Of a DNA stretch of 64,000 nucleotides, positions 33,752 to 42,407 are shown piece by piece. The DNA is from Wansuia hejianensis (GTDB taxonomy: Bacteria; Bacillota; Clostridia; Lachnospirales; Lachnospiraceae): positions 2,617,501-2,681,500 of the forward strand of contig NZ_CP060635.1 in the NCBI RefSeq assembly GCF_014337215.1, given 5' to 3'. Both the position numbers and the translations under genes were made by a program. Numbering within the stretch: position 1 is the stretch's first letter; each line of letters opens with the position of its first letter. The notes under the pieces are model-generated. The model was not told the DNA's origin and made no database searches. It saw only the letters and a list, made by a program, of their open reading frames with translations.

Positions 33752-34206
33752 CTCAGATTCTCCGCTTCTATTTCCATGATAGCCTCTACCTTCGGAGTGG
33801 AGCTTCCGTCCTTGAAATCCAGCTCCAGCCACTTATCCAGAAGCCGTTTGGCCAGTTCCTTTCCAAGAACCCTCTCTCCCATGCATATTACATTGGAGTT
33901 ATTGCTCAGCTTTGCCCGTTCGGCTGAAAATATGTCATGGCAGACTGCCGCGCGGATTCCCCGGAATTTGTTGGCGGTCATCGCCATCCCGATCCCCGTA
34001 CCGCAGATCAGAACTCCCTGTTTCTGATAACCGCTGTCTATGATTTTCTGGCAGACCTTCCGGGCTATGTAGGGATAATAAGTAGGATCTTCACTGCTTT
34101 CACAGCCCACATCCTCCACGCTGATTCCTTTTTCCCGCATGTATTCCACCAGTGTATCCTTCAGCTCTACGGCCGCATTGTCGCAGCCGATCACTATCTT
34201 TCTCAC
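33748..34206 (-). CDS. RpiB/LacAB-family sugar-phosphate isomerase
   Basis: The 152-residue protein has the RpiB fold: IGCDNAAVELKDTLVEY, the catalytic-loop ICGTGIGMAMTANKFRGIRAA with the active cysteine, and ERAKLSNNSNVICMGERVLG. Family members isomerise ribose 5-phosphate, allose 6-phosphate, tagatose 6-phosphate or D-erythrulose 4-phosphate. DN replaces the more usual DHAG after the first strand, which suggests a non-ribose substrate. Both ends overlap neighbours by 4 bases, so translation is coupled. With the TIM-like partner it could convert erythrulose phosphates to erythrose 4-phosphate. Confidence 0.86.
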   Translation of the reverse strand: MRKIVIGCDNAAVELKDTLVEYMREKGISVEDVGCESSEDPTYYPYIARKVCQKIIDSGYQKQGVLICGTGIGMAMTANKFRGIRAAVCHDIFSAERAKLSNNSNVICMGERVLGKELAKRLLDKWLELDFKDGSSTPKVEAIMEIEAENLR

Positions 34207-35453
34207 CTGTTCACCTCCGTTCGGGCTTTCGCCTCCTTCAGTTCTTCAAGCATTTCCCGGGCCGCTTCCCTTCCCCAGCTTTCTGTATTGAGGTTTCCGG
34301 ATATCTCTTTTATTTGCACCCAGGGATTTTTTAACATTTTTAATTCCCCCAGCAGGGCCGCGTCCACCTCCGGCTGATACAATTCTTCTCCCGGCCCCGT
34401 ATTACCTCTCATTCCCTCTGTGGGAAGCAGGAGCCTCACGGGATAATCCACAGCCGCCAGCCGGTCTTTTACCTCTCTGGCTATGCTCCGCGCCTCGTCC
34501 GGCAGGATTTTAATATGAGCCATCTTATGATTGTGCATCATATAGACTCTCTCATCCATACGGTCAGGGAATTCTCCCAGTGCAAAGTCTACGAAATCCA
34601 GCCCCCCGGGAGTGACTACCAGCGGAACCCTGTTCCTGACAGCCTGGGTCAGCCGTATTTCCGACCTGGGACCGTAAGAAAAGCCCCCTCCAAAGTACCC
34701 GGATGTGATCTCATGCAGACTCATATCCAGAATGCCGTCTATAAACCCTGCTCCGGCCAGATCCTCCATGATTGGCCCTCCCGCTCCCGTGGAATGAAAG
34801 CCGATCGCCTGTACCCCATGTTCTTCCAGATAATCTATAGCCGCACAGGCTCCGGTGTTGGTAATCCCCATGAGCGTCACGGCTACTACCGGTTTTTCTC
34901 CTTTTTCCAGCGCGCAAGCTCCGGCCTTTACCATCCCGGCACAGCAGGAACAGGCATTCGCGATTATCCGCTCCGTCACCATATTCAGCCCTGTAAAATC
35001 ACAGATGGAAGGAATCACCACAAGATCCTTTTCTCCCACCACATCCTCAAATTTCTTCCTTCCACAGGCGACAGTAGTTGCCATGACCTTAGGAACCCCT
35101 ATGGGCAGCGACCGCATGGCTTCCGTGGCCATCTCAGTATTCTGCAGGCCTCCCACAGCTAATATTCCATCCAGTTGCCCCTCTCGGTAGAGCCGTGAAA
35201 CCAGCAGGGTAACCGCGCCTCTCATAAAAGCAATCTTTTCCCCCTTGGTCTTACCCTCCAACTCTTCCCACCGCGTGCCGGCGGCCTCCGCAACTTCTTC
35301 TCTGGGAATATCATATCCATAGGAAGGGCCTGGCCCGGTGGCTACATCCACCACCAGTGCCTGCAGCCCTTCAGCCTCCACCCGTTCCCGTATGAAGGCT
35401 GCCTCCCTGTATTTTGTGTCACAGCTGCATACAATTACAATTGTTTTCTTCAT
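34203..35453 (-). CDS. Tm-1-like ATP-binding (UPF0261) protein
   Basis: The 416-residue protein matches the UPF0261/Tm-1-like family: N-terminal CSCDTKYREAAFIRERV, the nucleotide-site AVGGLQNTEMATEAMRSLP, GVPKVMATTVACG and VTPGGLDFVDF in the C-terminal half. The plant Tm-1 N-terminal domain binds ATP. Bacterial members are common in carbohydrate and acid-sugar clusters, but I know of no agreed reaction. It may act as a kinase or ligase-like enzyme in this pathway. It overlaps its neighbours on both sides by 4 bases. Confidence 0.88.
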   Translation of the reverse strand: MKKTIVIVCSCDTKYREAAFIRERVEAEGLQALVVDVATGPGPSYGYDIPREEVAEAAGTRWEELEGKTKGEKIAFMRGAVTLLVSRLYREGQLDGILAVGGLQNTEMATEAMRSLPIGVPKVMATTVACGRKKFEDVVGEKDLVVIPSICDFTGLNMVTERIIANACSCCAGMVKAGACALEKGEKPVVAVTLMGITNTGACAAIDYLEEHGVQAIGFHSTGAGGPIMEDLAGAGFIDGILDMSLHEITSGYFGGGFSYGPRSEIRLTQAVRNRVPLVVTPGGLDFVDFALGEFPDRMDERVYMMHNHKMAHIKILPDEARSIAREVKDRLAAVDYPVRLLLPTEGMRGNTGPGEELYQPEVDAALLGELKMLKNPWVQIKEISGNLNTESWGREAAREMLEELKEAKARTEVNR

Positions 35454-36253
35454 TTTTTACCCAGTACCGGTGTCTCCCTGATTCTGTCCAGCAGCGCTTT
35501 GTCATGGCTCAGCAGCAGGAACGAAGAATCTTTCGCCCTGGCCTTCTGGTATTCAATACTTTTCCAGGATTCGACAATATTGTAGAATCTGCCCGGAGGA
35601 GAGATATTATAATGCAGTTCCGGAATCGGATTCAGGTTGCCCATGACGAAAATGGAATCTCCCGCGCAGATATAGGACCCTTCCTCAGTGTCCGCTTCTA
35701 CGGACATATGGCCCGGCGAATGGCCGAAGGATTCAAATACACGGATGCCCGGCAGGATCTCCGTTTCTCCCTCCACAGTCTCAAAATCTTTCCCGGCAAA
35801 TGGCGCCTCCACCCCGAGAGCCGGATGTTCATAGGATTTGTAGTACAGCGGAATAGGATGATTGGCAAATTCCCATTCCCTTTTGTGGCAGATGAAACGG
35901 GCGTTGATAAATTTGTCAAGGTAGAACATGTGATCCCAGTGCAGATGGGTAAACAGCACGATATCCACATCCGCGGGGGTATAGCCTGCCGCCTTGAGCT
36001 GGGATTCTATGTCCTGTCCCTCTTCCTGCCAGGAACCGGGATGGTGATATTTATCAGCCCGCTCCGTCCATGCCATTCCCGTGTCTACAAGCACAAGCTT
36101 CTCTGCCCCTTCAATCAAAAACGTGAAAACAGGAAGCGGGATCTTCTCATTCGGTACATCCTTCAGATAGGGAGCACATGAAAAATGATAATGGTACTGA
36201 AAAGGATTGGTGGGCACAAAGCCCGTGTTCATTGGTCTGACCGTAATTGACAT
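35450..36253 (-). CDS. Metallo-beta-lactamase-fold hydrolase (lactonase-like)
   Basis: The 267-residue protein has the MBL di-metal site THLHWDHMFYLDKF, SFGHSPGHMS, CAGDSIF and a terminal histidine in LLSHDK. The architecture resembles N-acyl-homoserine-lactone or sugar-lactone hydrolases (AttM/AiiA type). Within this operon a sugar-lactonase role, opening a lactone made by a dehydrogenase, is more plausible than quorum quenching. No dehydrogenase is in the operon, which weakens that idea. The start overlap with the Tm-1-like gene is 4 bases. Confidence 0.85.
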   Translation of the reverse strand: MSITVRPMNTGFVPTNPFQYHYHFSCAPYLKDVPNEKIPLPVFTFLIEGAEKLVLVDTGMAWTERADKYHHPGSWQEEGQDIESQLKAAGYTPADVDIVLFTHLHWDHMFYLDKFINARFICHKREWEFANHPIPLYYKSYEHPALGVEAPFAGKDFETVEGETEILPGIRVFESFGHSPGHMSVEADTEEGSYICAGDSIFVMGNLNPIPELHYNISPPGRFYNIVESWKSIEYQKARAKDSSFLLLSHDKALLDRIRETPVLGKK

Positions 36254-36293
36254 ATTAGTTCCTCCTTCTGTATGGTCATATATTGATAAAATT

Positions 36294-37313
36294 TTATTTC
36301 TTACCGTATTTCCTTCCGGCTTCTGTAAAAGCCTTCAGATTCCCCACCGGGGTATTCAGGTTGATTTCACATCCTGAACCCAGGAAAAATTTTTCCTCCG
36401 CACCCTTCTGAGCCAGCAGCCGCTTCACAGCTTCCCGTATTTCTCCTTCAGTTCCCATGGCAAACAGCGCGGGATCAATGTTTCCCCTGTAAATCTTATC
36501 CGGCATTCTTTCTCTCAGCCTGTCTATATCGCAGACATGGTCGAAATCCACCACGTCCGAACCGTTCTGAGCGATGGCATCCACGATATTTTCTATATTT
36601 CCGCAGATATGGGTCAGAGCCTTCGCCCCATGCTCATGGATTGACTGCACCAGCCGTTTTTCATAAGGCAGGGCGAATTCCAGATAACAGTCTCTGGATA
36701 TCACATTCTGGGAAGCGGTGGCATGACCGTAAGCGATCATATCTGCTCCCGCCTCGATCATCGCAGCCGCGTAGGCACAGGATACTTCTGTGCATTTTTC
36801 CAACAGACGGTGAACCTCCTCCGGTTCCTCCAGCAGGGATACCAGAAGCTCATCCAGGTTATAGACCTGTCCCGCCACGTTCAGCGGTCCGTTGGTCCAG
36901 CCCAGGATATAAGCCTCATCCCCTATTTCTTTTTTCACCAGACTCACCGCCTCCACGACTGTTCTCATGGATTCTGTCGTATACGGGTCTGGAACCTTCA
37001 CCTTGTCGGTTTCGCTCAAATCCTTCAGAAGATATTCCTTCAGGATTCCCGGTGTGTTTTCCGGCTGTTCATAGATGGTCCCCAACGCTTTTCCCTCACT
37101 GGAAATATCTGTGTGAAGGGCGACGCCGTCCCATCCGAATTTCCTATAGGCGCTGACGCAGGCTGCAGCCATGCACTTCGGATCTGTCATGTATTCTCTC
37201 ACCGTCATCCCCTCACAGGCCAGCACATTTGCAAAAGCGATTTTGGGAAAGATCGGCGTCATGTCCGGCTTTTCTCCCGCCAGAACCGCCATTATTCGTT
37301 CTCTGGAATTCAT
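36294..37313 (-). CDS. Uroporphyrinogen decarboxylase-family (MtaA/CmuA-like) protein
   Basis: The 339-residue protein has the UroD-type TIM barrel (FPKIAFANVLACEGM, GWTNGPLNVAGQVY, SGCEINLNTPVGNL). It contains the zinc-ligand pattern of corrinoid/CoM methyltransferases: H-I-C in LTHICGN and a later cysteine in GSGCEI. It may therefore transfer a methyl group rather than decarboxylate porphyrins. GGAGG 5 bases upstream favours the MNSRERI start. Its place inside a sugar operon is unusual; no corrinoid protein gene is in the window. Confidence 0.85.
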   Translation of the reverse strand: MNSRERIMAVLAGEKPDMTPIFPKIAFANVLACEGMTVREYMTDPKCMAAACVSAYRKFGWDGVALHTDISSEGKALGTIYEQPENTPGILKEYLLKDLSETDKVKVPDPYTTESMRTVVEAVSLVKKEIGDEAYILGWTNGPLNVAGQVYNLDELLVSLLEEPEEVHRLLEKCTEVSCAYAAAMIEAGADMIAYGHATASQNVISRDCYLEFALPYEKRLVQSIHEHGAKALTHICGNIENIVDAIAQNGSDVVDFDHVCDIDRLRERMPDKIYRGNIDPALFAMGTEGEIREAVKRLLAQKGAEEKFFLGSGCEINLNTPVGNLKAFTEAGRKYGKK

Positions 37314-37332
37314 ACTATCCTCCATCTCAGTA

Positions 37333-38313
37333 TTACTGGGTTTTCGCGACTGCTTTTTTCTTGAACTTTTCGTCTCTCGACTGCTTGAAGGTATCCATCA
37401 GCACCATCAGCAATATCACGGCTCCCACAACCATGGGCTGTGCCAGAGACGAAGTTCCCAGCAGATTCATGATATTTACGATAATTGTCAGCAAGATTCC
37501 TCCGAAAAGAGTGCCCAGCACACCCCCTTCTCCTCCCAGCATGGAGGTTCCGCCAATTACCACAGCCGCCACAGTCTGAAGCCCATATGCATCTCCCATG
37601 GCCGCCTCGGCTGCGTTAAGCCTGGCTGTCATTAGCAGCCCTCCTACAGCCGCCGTCATGGAGCAGAGTCCAAAAGCCATATACACGCTCCTGCCGGTAT
37701 TGACCGCGGAATATCTGGCCGCCTCTCTGTTGGAGCCATAGGCATAGATATCCCTGCCCAGAGTGGTTTTCTGCAGGAAAAAATACACAGCTGCCACAAT
37801 TACCAGAGCAAAGATTACGATGATCGGAATTTTCCCCACATAACCCGTGCCGAATACCGTGAACCCGGCCGGAAGGTCATAGATAACCGCTCCGCTCATC
37901 ACAATGATGGATAAACCTTTCAGCACCCAGTTTGTGGCATAGGTAGCGATAAACGGAGGCAGCTTGATGACCGCCACGAGAAATCCGTTCAGAAGCCCTA
38001 TGACAAGCCCAACCCCCAGACCTACCGGGAAAATCAGACCCGCCGGCACCCCCATCTTCAGAAGCTGGGCGCACAGGCAGCCGGCGAAAGCCGCGGTAGA
38101 ACCCACCGACAGGTCAATGCCGCCTGTCAGCAGCACCGCCGTCAAGCCGGTGCTCAGGACAATCAGCGTGCTGGACTGACGGATGATCGTCGCAAAATTA
38201 TCCAGCGTCCGGAAGCTCGGACTCATGACGGACGCAACCAGCACCAGAAAAAGAATGCTGAGAAGGCAGAAAAATGATTTGCTGCTTTTCATTCGGTTCC
38301 ATTGTTCCTTCAT
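37333..38313 (-). CDS. Sugar ABC transporter permease (RbsC family)
   Basis: The 326-residue protein is a carbohydrate uptake transporter-2 permease with about 8-10 membrane segments and the EAA-like signature GSNREAARYSAVNTGRSVY, GGIDLSVGSTAAFAG and GGTSMLGGEGGVLGT. The start is MKEQWNRM because GGAGG is 7 bases upstream; the ATG 6 bases earlier is too close. It pairs with the permease just upstream to form a heterodimeric channel. Confidence 0.94.
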   Translation of the reverse strand: MKEQWNRMKSSKSFFCLLSILFLVLVASVMSPSFRTLDNFATIIRQSSTLIVLSTGLTAVLLTGGIDLSVGSTAAFAGCLCAQLLKMGVPAGLIFPVGLGVGLVIGLLNGFLVAVIKLPPFIATYATNWVLKGLSIIVMSGAVIYDLPAGFTVFGTGYVGKIPIIVIFALVIVAAVYFFLQKTTLGRDIYAYGSNREAARYSAVNTGRSVYMAFGLCSMTAAVGGLLMTARLNAAEAAMGDAYGLQTVAAVVIGGTSMLGGEGGVLGTLFGGILLTIIVNIMNLLGTSSLAQPMVVGAVILLMVLMDTFKQSRDEKFKKKAVAKTQ

Positions 38314-38326
38314 GCTCATTCCTCCT

Positions 38327-39280
38327 TCAGCTGCGGCCTTTTCGCATCAGAGCATCCATGACAATGGCGCCCAGTACGATGATTCCGATGATGGCGTTCT
38401 GGTACATGGCAGAGACGCCTGATATGTTCAGCCCGTTCCGCAGCATATTCAGGAACAGCACGCCCAGTACCGTCCCGCCGATTCCGCCTCTGCCCTCGTT
38501 CAGTGACGTACCGCCCAGGATCGTCGCAGCCACAGCCTCAAACTCCCAGCCGGAACCTACGGTAGGCTGTCCTGACTCTACCCGGCAGGCGGTGATCAGG
38601 CCTGCTATTCCGGCCAGTAGGCCAGCAAACGCATAGGTTTTCACATAGTATTTCGTAGTATTTACCCCTGCCAGGCTCAGGGCCTCCGCATTTCCGCCCA
38701 GGCCGAAGATGTTGGTTCCGAACTGAGTCCGGTACAGCAGAATCCAGGAGCCTGCGAAAACCGCCACAGCGATCCAGATCGGCGTGGGAATCATGAGAAA
38801 CTCACTTTCATAGACGTTCCGGAACACATGGTGCGAAAAATAAATAGACGATCCCAGCGTCAGCACCAGCGCGATGCTGTTGACGATATTCTGCATACCG
38901 AAGGTGGCGATGAACGCCGGCACCTTTCCCTTGGACACCAGAAGCCCGTTGGCCACTCCGATCAGCAACGCAAAACACACGGCTACGGGCGCCGCCAGAT
39001 AGATATTCATGCCCGCCTGGGCCAACAGGATCCACATGACTGTCACAAAGCTCACCTGGGCGCCCAAAGAAAGATCTGTCCCACCGGTCAGTACAATCAT
39101 CGTCTGCCCGATAGCCAAAATCAGAAGCGGGACCGACTGCCGCAGAATATTCATCAGGTTCTGCGCGGACAGGTAATTATCCGCCGCCGCTGAAAACAGA
39201 ACCAGCATAATAATCATCATCCAGACAATCGGCGGAACACTGCCCAGAAACCCTTTCCATTTCTTATTATTTTTCTCCAT
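38327..39280 (-). CDS. Sugar ABC transporter permease (RbsC family)
   Basis: The 317-residue permease has the same fold: GGTDLSLGAQVSFVTVMW, GNAEALSLAGVNTTKYYV and GGTSLNEGRGGIGGTVLG are the family signatures. GGAGG lies inside the end of the ATPase gene, which it overlaps by 14 bases. With the neighbouring permease it would form the membrane part of one importer. Confidence 0.94.
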   Translation of the reverse strand: MEKNNKKWKGFLGSVPPIVWMMIIMLVLFSAAADNYLSAQNLMNILRQSVPLLILAIGQTMIVLTGGTDLSLGAQVSFVTVMWILLAQAGMNIYLAAPVAVCFALLIGVANGLLVSKGKVPAFIATFGMQNIVNSIALVLTLGSSIYFSHHVFRNVYESEFLMIPTPIWIAVAVFAGSWILLYRTQFGTNIFGLGGNAEALSLAGVNTTKYYVKTYAFAGLLAGIAGLITACRVESGQPTVGSGWEFEAVAATILGGTSLNEGRGGIGGTVLGVLFLNMLRNGLNISGVSAMYQNAIIGIIVLGAIVMDALMRKGRS

Positions 39281-40856
39281 TCACGCCTCCTGACTCCTGA
39301 AAGGCAGCGCCGGCATCCTCTCCGTCCGCAGAAACGCAGGCCGCAGGACGGCCTGCGGATATTCCCAGCATCATGGCCCCGATGGATTCCTGGTTAAAGT
39401 TCTCTTCACCGCGGACGCATTCAGCCGTGATGCTTCCTTCCGCCATCACATAGATTCTGTCGCTCATCCCGATGATTTCCGGAAGCTCGGAGGAAATCAG
39501 CAGGATGGCCTTTCCTTCTCCTGCCAGTCTGTCCATCAGCGTGTAAATCTCCATCTTCGCGCCGATATCAATCCCTCTGGTAGGCTCGTCAAAGATCAGG
39601 ATCTCCGGCTGATTGCTCAGCCATTTTGCCAGCACCACCTTCTGCTGATTGCCGCCGCTTAAGTATTTACATTGTTTGTAGACATTCGGAGTGGCGATCC
39701 TCAGGCTTTTCCGGTAATCTTTGCATATTTCTATCATTTTTTTGTTGTTGATGATCCCCTTTGGGAAATAGCGCTTCAGGCTGACAGCCATGATGTTCCA
39801 TGCCACGGAATCTTTCAGGGCCAGTCCCTGCTGCTTCCTGTCCTCGCAGACCATGCCCATCCCCATCCTTACCATGCGCAGCGGCGTATTCCTGCCGTTA
39901 ATTTCCTGTCCCTTTACCTTTAACCGCCCTGATTTAACAGGGTCAATGCCGAAGATCAGTCGGGCCGTCTCTGTTCTTCCGGCACCTACCAGCCCGGCCA
40001 GGCCTACAATCTCTCCCTTTCTAACGCTGATCGTGACGCCCTTTACCCTTCCGGACCTGTCGCACAGGTCTTCTGTCTCCAGCACTTCCTCTGCCGGCTG
40101 ATTCTGGTTGCGCACATACACAGAGGTCACGTCCCGGCCTACCATCATTTTGACCAGATCCTCATCTGTTTTCTCACCCACATCCACTGTGGAAATCTTC
40201 CTGCCGTCCCTAAGCACGGTGATCCTGTCTCCGATCTGGCTGAATTCCTGCATCCGGTGAGACACATAGATAATCCCGATCCCCTCTGCTTTTAATTTAT
40301 GTATTTGAACGAACAGTGAATCAATCTCCCTCTCTGAGAGTGTTGCTGTCGGTTCATCAAAAACAATTATTTTCGGATTAAACGATAATGCTTTCGCGAT
40401 CTCAACCATCTGCTGCTCAGCCACAGACAGTTTTTTAACTACAGACTTCACATTGATGTAATCGCAGTTCAGGGTATGCAAATATTCCTTCGCTTTATGT
40501 TCCATCGCCCTGTGATCAATCAGACCCAGTTTATTCTTGAACTCCCTGTTCAGGAAGATGTTCTGAGCAACCGTGAGATAGGGCACCAGGGTGAACTCCT
40601 GATAGACGGCCGCAATCCCCTTTTCCAGCGCGTCCTTCGCCGAGTTCAGATGAAGCTTTTCCCCCTTCAGGAAAATTTCCCCCTCTTCCGGGACATAGGC
40701 TCCCAGAAGGCACTTCGCCAGGGTGCTCTTGCCGGCCCCGTTCTCCCCCAGCAGGATGTGCACCTCTCCCGCCCGCAGGTCAAAGTCAATATGATCCAGC
40801 GCTTTCATGGCAGGAAAATATTTTGATATTCCTTTTGCTTCCAATACAATTCCCAT
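39267..40856 (-). CDS. Sugar ABC transporter ATPase (RbsA/MglA type, two domains)
   Basis: The 529-residue protein holds two ABC domains. The first has Walker A GENGAGKST, signature LSVAEQQMVEIAKAL and Walker B IIVFDEPTATLS. The second has degenerate Walker A GLVGAGRTETAR, signature LSGGNQQKVVLAKWL and Walker B EILIFDEPTRGID. This is the normal arrangement of RbsA-type subunits, in which one site is catalytically weaker. The C-terminus has a poorly conserved alanine/glycine-rich tail of about 35 residues. Confidence 0.95.
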   Translation of the reverse strand: MGIVLEAKGISKYFPAMKALDHIDFDLRAGEVHILLGENGAGKSTLAKCLLGAYVPEEGEIFLKGEKLHLNSAKDALEKGIAAVYQEFTLVPYLTVAQNIFLNREFKNKLGLIDHRAMEHKAKEYLHTLNCDYINVKSVVKKLSVAEQQMVEIAKALSFNPKIIVFDEPTATLSEREIDSLFVQIHKLKAEGIGIIYVSHRMQEFSQIGDRITVLRDGRKISTVDVGEKTDEDLVKMMVGRDVTSVYVRNQNQPAEEVLETEDLCDRSGRVKGVTISVRKGEIVGLAGLVGAGRTETARLIFGIDPVKSGRLKVKGQEINGRNTPLRMVRMGMGMVCEDRKQQGLALKDSVAWNIMAVSLKRYFPKGIINNKKMIEICKDYRKSLRIATPNVYKQCKYLSGGNQQKVVLAKWLSNQPEILIFDEPTRGIDIGAKMEIYTLMDRLAGEGKAILLISSELPEIIGMSDRIYVMAEGSITAECVRGEENFNQESIGAMMLGISAGRPAACVSADGEDAGAAFQESGGVNGEK

Positions 40857-40884
40857 AAAATCCTCCGCCCTTTTGGAGGGCGCC

Positions 40885-40916
40885 GCCGCATGGATGTGCT
40901 GTTTACTCCATGCGGC
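40885..40916 (-). promoter_or_regulatory. mRNA hairpin between binding-protein and ATPase genes
   Basis: GCCGCATGGA (40885-40894) and TCCATGCGGC (40907-40916) form a perfect stem with a 12-base loop and no T-tract. Just before the ATPase start a CCTCC can pair with the GGAGG ribosome site 8 bases on. Such hairpins protect the upstream message and reduce downstream expression, giving excess binding protein over ATPase. Confidence 0.7.
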
Positions 40917-40936
40917 AGCCCCGGCACAGCTTCAGC

Positions 40937-42112
40937 TCATTTCCACCATGCAATATTTTCAATATAATTGTCCACGTTTTCACTGGTAATAACCGGGTCG
41001 TCGCGCTCAGACGGGAAAGGAATGAAATACTGCTCCGGCTCTGTACCATCGTTCAAATAGCGGACCAGATATGCGCTCGCAACGTAACAGGAGCCAAACG
41101 GGTCTGTATTGTAAGAGGCAAATAATTCACCGCTCTGAATCGCCGCGCTGCCATCCTGATTACCGTCAAAACCTGCAATCAGGACATTTTCCATACCCGC
41201 TGCCTTAATCGCCTGGTATGCTCCCAGCGCAGACTCATCGTTGCAGGCGATGACCGCGCTGATATCCTTATATTTCTGGATCAGGTTTTCAGTTACGTTC
41301 ATGCCTTCCGTTCTCTTGAAGTTGGCAGTCTGGGAAGCAACCACTTCGATATCCGGATACTGGTCCAGCACTTCATTGATACCGTTCAGACGTTCGATGG
41401 CATTCTGCGCTCCGGGAGGCCCCTCAAGAATGATGACTTTACCTTTGCCTTCTAATTGCTCCGCAACTCTTTTGGCAATAACCCGTCCTGTCTCCGTATA
41501 GTCAACTCCTGTTCTCAGAAATGTTTCCTCGGCTGCGGGAGTTCCAATGCAGACCACCGGTATTCCGGCTTCTTCTGCCTTCCGCACACCCGGCATGATG
41601 CCATTGCTGTCCACGGGGACCAGAACGAACCCGTCCACTCCCGTTTCAATCAGGTCTTCCATGATTTTTACCTGCTCTTCCACGGAATCATTTGTGGAAG
41701 GCGCCATAGTGATAGCTTCAAACCCCATGTCTTCAGCCGCCTTTTTTACACCGTTAATGCAGCCAACCATATACGGATTCGTGGAATTCTTCACAATACA
41801 GGCGATCTTGTATCCTTCTTTGGCCTTCAGCTCCGTCGTGATCTGAGTTCCGATTCCTGTGGTGGGAAGCTCAACTTCAGTGCCTGTACCAGTCTGTCCC
41901 GCCGCGGCGCTGTCAGACTTTGAACTGGCAGATGTACCTTCTGTACTGTCAGACCCGGACGATGCACCGGATGATGATGACGCGGATGATACGCCTGATG
42001 CAGCAGACGTTCCCGTAGATTTCGCATCAGAACCCCCATTTTCCGATGCACAGCCAAACAATGTTGACGCTGACAACATAATTGCCAATAGACATGCCAC
42101 TTTTTTCTTCAT
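40937..42112 (-). CDS. Sugar ABC transporter substrate-binding lipoprotein
   Basis: The 391-residue protein has a lipoprotein signal peptide with lipobox STLFGC, a Ser/Gly/Thr-rich linker (about residues 28-80) and a periplasmic-binding-protein type I (RbsB-like) domain (IACIVKNSTNPYMVGCINGV, GVDGFVLVPVDSNGIMPGV, IIACNDESALGAYQAIKAAG, AGFDGNQDGSAAIQSG). It would be anchored outside the membrane and capture a sugar or sugar acid for the two permeases. It is the first gene of the operon, directly behind the promoter and palindromic operator. Confidence 0.95.
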   Translation of the reverse strand: MKKKVACLLAIMLSASTLFGCASENGGSDAKSTGTSAASGVSSASSSSGASSGSDSTEGTSASSKSDSAAAGQTGTGTEVELPTTGIGTQITTELKAKEGYKIACIVKNSTNPYMVGCINGVKKAAEDMGFEAITMAPSTNDSVEEQVKIMEDLIETGVDGFVLVPVDSNGIMPGVRKAEEAGIPVVCIGTPAAEETFLRTGVDYTETGRVIAKRVAEQLEGKGKVIILEGPPGAQNAIERLNGINEVLDQYPDIEVVASQTANFKRTEGMNVTENLIQKYKDISAVIACNDESALGAYQAIKAAGMENVLIAGFDGNQDGSAAIQSGELFASYNTDPFGSCYVASAYLVRYLNDGTEPEQYFIPFPSERDDPVITSENVDNYIENIAWWK

Positions 42113-42155
42113 TCCTTCTCCTCCTTGGATAAATAGTAGCGTTTACTGTGTCACG

Positions 42156-42181
42156 ATTTGATATTGTATACAATATCAAAT
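42156..42181 (-). promoter_or_regulatory. 26-bp perfect palindrome, candidate GntR operator
   Basis: The 26 bases are perfectly self-complementary around the core TTGTATACAA. That core resembles the short GT-N-AC type half-sites of FadR/FCD GntR operators. The palindrome lies at about +5 to +30 of the predicted transcript start, the classic position for a repressor, 44 bases before the binding-protein start codon. The operon encodes a GntR/FCD regulator. Confidence 0.7.
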
Positions 42182-42192
42182 ATCATATTTAT

Positions 42193-42221
42193 ACGATAAT
42201 CTAATTGCTTTGATTTGTCAA
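42193..42221 (-). promoter_or_regulatory. Promoter of the sugar ABC/RLP operon
   Basis: On the minus strand TTGACA (42216-42221) and a weak -10 TATCGT (42193-42198) are 17 bases apart; TATAAA just downstream is an alternative -10. The predicted start near 42186 is followed immediately by the palindrome. Confidence 0.6.
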
Positions 42222-42407
42222 TTGTTTTTCATCCATTTTTTGTCATTTTGTCAATAGCTGACATTTTTTCATGGTATTTTTGTGCAGAATTAATAATTAC
42301 AGAATCATTTGTAAAAACAATCAATAAAAGGGCAGCGCCTCTGCTATGCTCCCCTTTAGGCAGACAGATGAATTAATAAAACTGTTTATCTGGAGGGGAG
42401 TTTTATT

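Noticed and set aside
35450..36253. The MBL-fold protein as a quorum-quenching AHL lactonase
   Set aside because: Fold-level similarity exists, but the operon is catabolic and a sugar-lactonase role is at least as likely; no quorum genes are present.
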